Below are positions 42,400-45,778 of a DNA stretch of 45,778 nucleotides, one piece after another (position 1 is the first letter of the stretch; the number at the start of each line of letters is the position of its first letter). The notes beneath the pieces were generated by a model that saw only the letters and a list, made by a program, of their open reading frames with translations, did not search any database and was not told the origin of the DNA. Both the position numbers and the translations under genes were made by a program. This stretch comes from a virus: positions 1-45,778 of the IMG/VR virus record IMGVR_UViG_3300021478_000050; one strand, given 5' to 3'.

Positions 42400-42928
42400 T
42401 AGACTCTCCGAATCGTGGCGGCGGTGGAATCGTCGATCGCTCGCGCCGAGCCCAGTACGCGTCCGCCTCCGGATCCCGTGGCTTAGCCTCCACCGCTCGC
42501 TCGTTCTTCTTAGTCTTATTGCGAGGAATCCAACTCGGGCGCGCCGGGTCTTCTGGAGTCCGCTGCCGACGGTCGTCCGGATTTGGCGGGCGATTCCAGC
42601 GCAGCGAGTGACACCGTGGGCACTGGTTCGGCTCGGTGATCTGATAACTCTTCCAGTGGTGTCCGCAGCGCAGGCACTCGAAATTACAGAATTCCTTAAA
42701 GCGCTTGTGAAGTTCCATTAGTTCCCGGTCGATGCGTGCACGCTCGAAGGTGAGAGTCTGGAAGCGCGAGAGGGCCGCGAGATAGTCATCCTCGGATGGC
42801 TCTGGCTCCGGTAGCGTGTAGCCCTCCGGCCATATTCCATGCGGCGGCACCGTTACTATAAGCGTAGCTGGCTGCGACACTTCGGTAGGCGCGGCGGACT
42901 CGGCTGTCGGTGTCGTATCGTCGTCCAC
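42389..42928 (-). CDS. Zinc-ribbon protein, first gene of the packaging operon (179 aa)
   Basis: The start is GTG 42928, six bases after a -10 box, so the mRNA is probably leaderless. After an acidic Pro/Thr-rich N-terminus, residues about 60-95 are helical (LTFERARIDRELMELHKRFK). A zinc ribbon follows, CLRCGHHWKSYQITEPNQCP then RCHSLRW (C-x2-C and C-x2-C). The C-terminus is basic and Pro-rich. It is probably a nucleic-acid-binding or regulatory protein; no close family is recognised. Confidence 0.6.
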   Translation of the reverse strand: MDDDTTPTAESAAPTEVSQPATLIVTVPPHGIWPEGYTLPEPEPSEDDYLAALSRFQTLTFERARIDRELMELHKRFKEFCNFECLRCGHHWKSYQITEPNQCPRCHSLRWNRPPNPDDRRQRTPEDPARPSWIPRNKTKKNERAVEAKPRDPEADAYWARRERSTIPPPPRFGESNET

Positions 42929-42934
42929 ATCCTT

Positions 42935-42963
42935 ATAATACCCGCCGAAGCCTTACTTGTCAA
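42935..42963 (-). promoter_or_regulatory. Strong sigma70-type promoter of the late/packaging operon
   Basis: A perfect TTGACA (42963-42958) and TATTAT (42940-42935) are separated by 17 bases. An AT-rich stretch, about 42965-43012, lies upstream in the direction of transcription and could act as an UP element. The predicted start of the RNA falls on or beside the GTG at 42928. Only one -10 position differs from consensus. Confidence 0.8.
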
Positions 42964-43106
42964 GGGATTATATAGAATCATCTAAGTTATTGAAAATAAA
43001 ATAAAATTAAGCGTGCTAGGAGGAGCAGTCACGGCCCCGCCGCCGCGTCACCGCAGGTCGGACAACTCGCGCGCGTAGACAAGCGCGACTGTACGGACAG
43101 CTCGAA

Positions 43107-43358
43107 CTATCGCCAGCCTAGCTCACGATGGCGAGCATGATGATGCGGCTGGCATAGCCACCTTACTTCCAGTGGGCGGGAGTAATCATCGTGGTGGGCC
43201 TCCGTGTAGTCGGACCTACCACAGACTTCGCAAGGACAATGGCTAGGGAATAGTCCTTGGCGTCGTAGTTTGTTGATCAGCCCTCGCGTCGCATAGATCA
43301 TCTCCGGCGGGAAGGGATTCACGTCTAGATGCTTCAGAGTAGTTCTGTTGCTTGACAT
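43107..43358 (-). CDS. HNH-like endonuclease / zinc protein (83 aa)
   Basis: The start is ATG 43358, six bases after a perfect -10 box; a GTG-led extension to 43466 runs through the control repeats and is rejected. Residues 41-83 give CPCEVCGRSDYTEAHHDDYS then RPLEVRWLCQPHHHARH, the bba-metal fold with C-x2-C zinc ligands, the paired His (HHDDY), and C-x2-H-H. Stand-alone HNH proteins near terminase genes assist cos cleavage in HK97-type phages; this may do that or act as a homing or regulatory protein. It is transcribed from its own promoter. Confidence 0.7.
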   Translation of the reverse strand: MSSNRTTLKHLDVNPFPPEMIYATRGLINKLRRQGLFPSHCPCEVCGRSDYTEAHHDDYSRPLEVRWLCQPHHHARHRELGWR

Positions 43359-43364
43359 GGCCAG

Positions 43365-43393
43365 ATTATAGCGCCGCCGAAATACCGGCACAA
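43365..43393 (-). promoter_or_regulatory. Promoter of the HNH gene
   Basis: TATAAT at 43370-43365 is a perfect -10, and TTGTGC at 43393-43388 lies 17 bases upstream. A consensus TTGACA is at 43402-43397, but with a 26-base gap to the -10. Six bases separate the -10 from the ATG, so the transcript is predicted to be leaderless. Confidence 0.65.
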
Positions 43394-43395
43394 GT

Positions 43396-43477
43396 GTGTC
43401 AATTTTACAACATTCGCACGTCTCGACTCGTCGCGACTGTGTCCATTCGACCACAAAAGTGTCCACTTTCTACCACA
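43396..43477. repeat. Three iteron-like repeats in the divergent control region
   Basis: Copies with the pattern GTGTC-x-A-x-TT then AC-x-ACA are at 43396-43412, 43439-43455 and 43459-43477. The third has two extra bases. A reversed half-site, GACAC, lies at 43511-43515. They overlap or lie just upstream of the -35 region of the HNH promoter and face the early promoter, so they could bind a repressor, or be origin iterons. They are read from sequence; the binding protein is unknown. Confidence 0.5.
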
Positions 43478-43545
43478 CTCTGCGGCGTAGTGCAATCTGG
43501 TTGCCATACCGACACATTTATTTACATATTATTCCTTTACTGGGC

Positions 43546-43574
43546 TTGACAGAGTAAAGCAATTTTGCTAGAGT
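43546..43574 (+). promoter_or_regulatory. Early promoter (rightward)
   Basis: TTGACA at 43546-43551 and TAGAGT at 43569-43574 have 17 bases between them. Transcription would start near 43581, leaving about 30 bases before the ATG at 43612 with its ribosome site. It is divergent to the HNH promoter. Confidence 0.75.
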
Positions 43575-43593
43575 GTGGGGTGTAGGGCGCGCC

Positions 43594-43601
43594 ATCGGGA
43601 G
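43594..43601 (+). promoter_or_regulatory. Extended ribosome-binding motif ATCGGGAG (copy 1)
   Basis: The eight-base motif is ten bases before the ATG at 43612. Identical motifs precede the genes at 44189, 44706 and 45128 at similar distances, which points to a phage-specific or host-typical extended Shine-Dalgarno. Confidence 0.6.
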
Positions 43602-43611
43602 GGCGCAAAAG

Positions 43612-43884
43612 ATGGAAACACTCACAGTGGGATGCAAGGCGTACTTTGACTCGTTTGTGGATCTTATTCCAGCACGAGTCGCGAAGATACGCACGGAGTA
43701 TGGTGTCACTGAAGTCACGCTTATCCTCACAGCAACTCGCGGTGCCAATCTCAAGGGAGATTATGCCGCGTATCAGCGAGGACAGGCGGTAACAACCACT
43801 ACGTTGCACGCGGTCCCTCGTAAGTCTGTGTACGTTCGCAATGGGCAATATCGGATTCGATGCTATCGCGTGGAGGTACTCTAA
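43612..43884 (+). CDS. Hypothetical early protein (90 aa)
   Basis: The start is ATG 43612; an earlier in-frame GTG lies inside the -10 box. The protein begins ETLTVGCKAYFDSFVDLIPA, contains VAKIRTEYGVTEVTLILTAT, and ends with a strand-rich part (SVYVRNGQYRIRCYRVEVL). It looks like a small beta-barrel or RNA-binding-like fold (about 90 residues, basic). No family is recognised. It is the first gene after the early promoter and overlaps the next start as TAATG. Confidence 0.65.
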   Translation: METLTVGCKAYFDSFVDLIPARVAKIRTEYGVTEVTLILTATRGANLKGDYAAYQRGQAVTTTTLHAVPRKSVYVRNGQYRIRCYRVEVL

Positions 43885-43955
43885 TGCGAATCATTCACCT
43901 GATCGCGCTCGGGGGGATTATCGGCTTGTTGGTCGCAATCGCGGTGGTGCTGTGA
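43884..43955 (+). CDS. Single-span membrane peptide (23 aa)
   Basis: It starts TAATG over the previous stop and ends TGATG into the next gene. After MRIIH the whole chain is hydrophobic (LIALGGIIGLLVAIAVVL), a single membrane segment with one positive charge at the N-terminus. Placement in a coupled chain of three early genes argues that it is translated. Superinfection exclusion or membrane signalling is possible; no function is claimed. Confidence 0.5.
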   Translation: MRIIHLIALGGIIGLLVAIAVVL

Positions 43956-44146
43956 TGCGCGCGCTGATAGAGATGCTGTACGCGGTTGAGGATGTCAAGA
44001 CGCTGGCACCATACAAGTGGCAGACTTGCGACGTAATCTGGCTGGAGATGCAGATTCAGGACAAGGCGAAGACGGTGCGGGAACGTGTGTATCGTTACGC
44101 GTTCGTACAATTAGCTGGGCATCAAGGTCCGCTTGCAAGAGCGTAG
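43955..44146 (+). CDS. Hypothetical early protein (63 aa)
   Basis: Read from ATG 43955, overlapping the previous stop. The protein is helical with aromatic residues (ALIEMLYAVEDVKTLAPYKW; QTCDVIWLEMQIQDKAKTVR) and a basic end. It may be a small inhibitor-type early protein; no family is recognised. Confidence 0.6.
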   Translation: MRALIEMLYAVEDVKTLAPYKWQTCDVIWLEMQIQDKAKTVRERVYRYAFVQLAGHQGPLARA

Positions 44147-44173
44147 CGCCGACGCGGAACTGGCGCGGATTGA

Positions 44174-44181
44174 ATCGGGAG
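44174..44181 (+). promoter_or_regulatory. Extended ribosome-binding motif ATCGGGAG (copy 2)
   Basis: It lies seven bases before the ATG at 44189. It is identical to the motif before three other early genes. Confidence 0.6.
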
Positions 44182-44188
44182 ATGAGCG

Positions 44189-44578
44189 ATGCCAAGACAA
44201 ATAGAAATGTTCGATTACACATTTCCAGAGGGAGCAATCCACGCGGAGCATAAGGTCATAGTCAAGGCGTACCGTAGCGTCGCGCCGGGGCTAATCGTGA
44301 CACCGTACGAACCTTGCATGGTGGACGAAGAGGGACATTCTGTAACACCAGCCGCGAACGCGAAAGATTGGGTTATCACGCATGAGGGAACGGGAGCGAA
44401 GCTAATACCGTCTGGTGTCGCTTTGACTCGGCGCGTCGCGTTGCTGGCTTGTGGCGCGTTAGGTGGACTGTACGACTGGACCACGATTAAGAGCAAAGAG
44501 ATGAACGCGCTCGCAGACGTGAGCAAGGTACTCCGCGAGGCGAACATGTACCACTGGTTGCGTAGCACGCTGAGCTAG
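44189..44578 (+). CDS. Hypothetical early protein (129 aa)
   Basis: The protein starts PRQIEMFDYTFPEGAIHAEH and has a small beta domain (HKVIVKAYRSVAPGLIVTPY; DWVITHEGTGAKLIPSGVAL) followed by a helical C-terminal part (ALTRRVALLACGALGGLYDW; NALADVSKVLREANMYHWLR). No catalytic motif is visible. It follows the ATCGGGAG site and is not coupled to the preceding gene (42 bases between). Confidence 0.6.
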   Translation: MPRQIEMFDYTFPEGAIHAEHKVIVKAYRSVAPGLIVTPYEPCMVDEEGHSVTPAANAKDWVITHEGTGAKLIPSGVALTRRVALLACGALGGLYDWTTIKSKEMNALADVSKVLREANMYHWLRSTLS

Positions 44579-44636
44579 CGGAGTGCCTCGCGTCGCGTCC
44601 CTTCGACGGCTCAGCGCAGTGAGGGGATGCGGCGAG

Positions 44637-44664
44637 GGGGCATTCGGCGGTGCGGCGGTGCCCC
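44637..44664 (+). other. Hairpin in the untranslated stretch before the 83-residue gene
   Basis: GGGGCA at 44637-44642 pairs with TGCCCC at 44659-44664 over a 16-base GC-rich loop. A larger imperfect pairing (CCTCGC... with ...GCGAGG) lies just upstream. No T-tract follows, so it is more likely a structured mRNA leader than a terminator. The 127 bases between genes (44579-44705) otherwise hold only the ribosome motif. Confidence 0.5.
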
Positions 44665-44688
44665 TCGGGAGTCGAATCTAAATTGAGA

Positions 44689-44696
44689 ATCGGGAG
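44689..44696 (+). promoter_or_regulatory. Extended ribosome-binding motif ATCGGGAG (copy 3)
   Basis: It is nine bases upstream of the ATG at 44706 and is the third identical copy. Confidence 0.6.
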
Positions 44697-44705
44697 CGTG
44701 ACAAG

Positions 44706-44957
44706 ATGAGCGCAAGAAACGTGGTCGTGCCGGAAGGAATACCGCTGTACATCGCAACGTGGTCGCCGGGCGATGGCGTCACGCGCTATCGCTTCTTCAC
44801 CAAGCCAAACACGCCACGCGGTGCGGATTATAACGCGGGTGGACAGATTCACACGGTACTGGGATACAAAAACGCGGAACTATTTGTCGAGGCGTTCACT
44901 GCCGGGTACGTGGCTCATGAATCGGGAGTCACACTGGCAGACTTTGCAGAGATGTAG
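44706..44957 (+). CDS. Hypothetical early protein (83 aa)
   Basis: It begins SARNVVVPEGIPLYIATWSP, contains GDGVTRYRFFTKPNTPRGAD, and ends in a helical part (AELFVEAFTAGYVAHESGVT). This is a compact mixed alpha-beta protein with no cysteines. The length and phage-early position are typical of host-takeover genes, but I do not recognise the family. Confidence 0.6.
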   Translation: MSARNVVVPEGIPLYIATWSPGDGVTRYRFFTKPNTPRGADYNAGGQIHTVLGYKNAELFVEAFTAGYVAHESGVTLADFAEM

Positions 44958-45041
44958 ACGGAATCCCCTCGTGGCGCTTTCTCCCGATTACGCTGCGGGG
45001 GGCTAGGGTGGCGCATAAAACCTCGCGTCCGATCACGCTCC

Positions 45042-45065
45042 GCCGGTAGCGGACCCGAAACCGGC
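45042..45065 (+). other. Hairpin in the untranslated stretch before the zinc-knuckle gene
   Basis: GCCGGT and ACCGGC form a perfect six-pair stem with a 12-base loop. It lies in a 170-base gene-free stretch (44958-45127) that also has a second ATCGGGAG (45069-45076) not followed by a suitable start codon. A structured leader is suggested. Confidence 0.4.
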
Positions 45066-45111
45066 ATCATCGGGAGCGGGCCGTGTAGAAGCGAAATTCA
45101 AATCTTGCGAG

Positions 45112-45119
45112 ATCGGGAG
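45112..45119 (+). promoter_or_regulatory. Extended ribosome-binding motif ATCGGGAG (copy 4)
   Basis: It lies eight bases before the ATG at 45128. Another identical copy sits at 45069 without an adjoining reading frame. Confidence 0.6.
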
Positions 45120-45127
45120 AGTGTGAG

Positions 45128-45307
45128 ATGGTGAAAGCGGCAAAGAGAGATTGGAGCAAAGTAGCGGATGAGATGTGCGAGTGTGGACACCTGAAAACTG
45201 GCCATGCTGGAGTTATTGGCCATGGCGCGTGTATGAACGCCAAATGTCCTTGTGGGAAGTTCACGTGGGCTTACTTCGTGGATGAGAATAACAAGAAGGT
45301 GGCCTGA
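45128..45307 (+). CDS. Zinc-knuckle protein (59 aa)
   Basis: The sequence VADEMCECGHLKTGHAG, then GACMNAKCPCGKFTW, gives C-x-C-G-H and C-x4-C-x-C ligands, a pattern recurring in small phage proteins. The N-terminus is basic (VKAAKRDWSK). It probably binds zinc and perhaps nucleic acid. It is separated by two bases from the next gene, in the same transcript. Confidence 0.65.
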   Translation: MVKAAKRDWSKVADEMCECGHLKTGHAGVIGHGACMNAKCPCGKFTWAYFVDENNKKVA

Positions 45308-45309
45308 CC

Positions 45310-45778
45310 ATGAACAAGCCCAGAGCGAAAGATACTTACTACAAAGTTTTGAATGTGGACGGCACCTGCTACCACGGAGGACATGGGCGATGGCATCTCC
45401 CACAGGGCGACAAGCCGGGGAAGTGGATGCCGCCTATCAAGGGCAAGCTGCGACTGTGTGCGAATGGATATCACATCCTCAAGCGCGAACACTTGATCGA
45501 GTGGATTGCTCCGGTGGCCGTGTTCCAAGTGGAAGTCAAAGGCACCGTCAAGTGGGATGAGAACAAGGGAGTAGTCGGACAGGCTCGATTAGTCAGGCGA
45601 ATAGAAGCCTGGACAGAACAGACTGCCAGACTGTTCGCGTGCGACTGTGCGGAACACTATCGGCAGGAATTACAGGCCAGCGAAAACGATGACTTCGACA
45701 AGTGCATTTTGACGATCAGAAGATATGCATTCGGATGGGCAACCGATGAAGAATTAGAAGGGGCGGGGGCGCGGACGG
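45310..45778 (+). CDS. DUF7666-like early protein, C-terminus cut by the window edge
   Basis: It runs from ATG 45310 to the right edge (156 codons). The segment LCANGYHILKREHLIEWIAP, followed by VAVFQVEVKGTVKWDENKG, has the plan of the phage DUF7666-type domain (a cysteine-led C-x-N-G-y-H followed by a charged strand with E-V). The rest is helical with CDCAEHYRQELQ. The family call is by pattern and is tentative; function is unknown. Confidence 0.5.
   Translation, partial: MNKPRAKDTYYKVLNVDGTCYHGGHGRWHLPQGDKPGKWMPPIKGKLRLCANGYHILKREHLIEWIAPVAVFQVEVKGTVKWDENKGVVGQARLVRRIEAWTEQTARLFACDCAEHYRQELQASENDDFDKCILTIRRYAFGWATDEELEGAGART

Noticed and set aside
43359-43466. Upstream start of the HNH protein
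   Set aside because: It would read through the promoter and the repeats; the ATG at 43358 is placed six bases after the -10.
44637-44664. Early-region hairpin as a terminator
   Set aside because: No T-tract follows and the operon continues on the same strand.
1-45778. CRISPR array, tRNA, rRNA, integrase, attachment site or insertion sequence
   Set aside because: I read both strands and found no regular spaced repeats, no tRNA-like cloverleaf that I could support, and no recombinase or transposase motif.
1-45778. Lysis genes
   Set aside because: No endolysin, spanin or multi-span holin pattern was found; the 23-residue membrane peptide is too short and in the early operon to call a holin.

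Overview
The window looks like the late (virion) half of a tailed double-stranded DNA phage genome, plus the start of an oppositely transcribed early region. I see no ribosomal, tRNA, integrase or chromosomal housekeeping gene, and both ends are cut inside genes. The portal (690 codons), the large beta-rich hub protein, the two connector-like proteins, the long spikes and the absence of tape-measure, sheath or tube genes point to a short-tailed (podovirus-like) phage. The host is inferred, with low confidence, to be a diderm soil-type bacterium such as an Acidobacteriota. The reasons are high GC, Sec signal peptides ending in A-Q or A-N, and Cys-rich beta-helix, IPT/TIG and lectin-like proteins.

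Layout from right to left. Positions 43612-45778 (+ strand) hold seven small early-type genes: a 23-residue membrane peptide, a zinc-knuckle protein and a partial DUF7666-like protein among them. Four share the ribosome-binding motif ATCGGGAG. Positions 43359-43611 are a divergent control region with a promoter on each side and three iteron-like repeats. From 43358 leftward everything is on the minus strand. First comes an HNH protein, then (from a strong sigma70-type promoter at 42935-42963) five small, partly zinc-binding proteins, a probable small terminase subunit, the large terminase, an unknown protein, the portal and a 68-residue protein. A hairpin and a strong terminator (35273-35346) close that block. 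Next are tiny lysine-rich proteins, the scaffold, a LAGLIDADG endonuclease, the major capsid protein, a head-fibre-like protein, a tandem pair of paralogues and a neck/adaptor protein that seems to start at an ATC codon.

Positions 22805-29251 hold a sugar-modification cassette embedded in the virion operon. It contains a TPR plus family-9-like glycosyltransferase, a zinc-domain C-methyltransferase, a GT-A-like glycosyltransferase, three small methyltransferases, an HNH endonuclease and a second family-9-like glycosyltransferase. All lack membrane segments, which fits modification of virion proteins or of soluble sugar precursors. Left of it are a fibre, two small proteins, a second connector, the 1352-residue hub, and then a series of fibre and spike proteins, a GNAT acetyltransferase, and what look like internal or ejection proteins up to the left edge.

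The most unusual property is that five large fibre/spike-type proteins (823, 373, 925, 666 and 1495 residues) each begin with a clear Sec-type signal peptide and are rich in cysteine, while their co-transcribed structural neighbours have no signal peptide. They are either virion proteins that pass through the periplasm or phage-encoded exported adhesins and polysaccharide-active proteins. The late genes are tightly packed with one- to four-base stop/start overlaps, indicating translational coupling. No lysis, replication, integration or CRISPR function was found.
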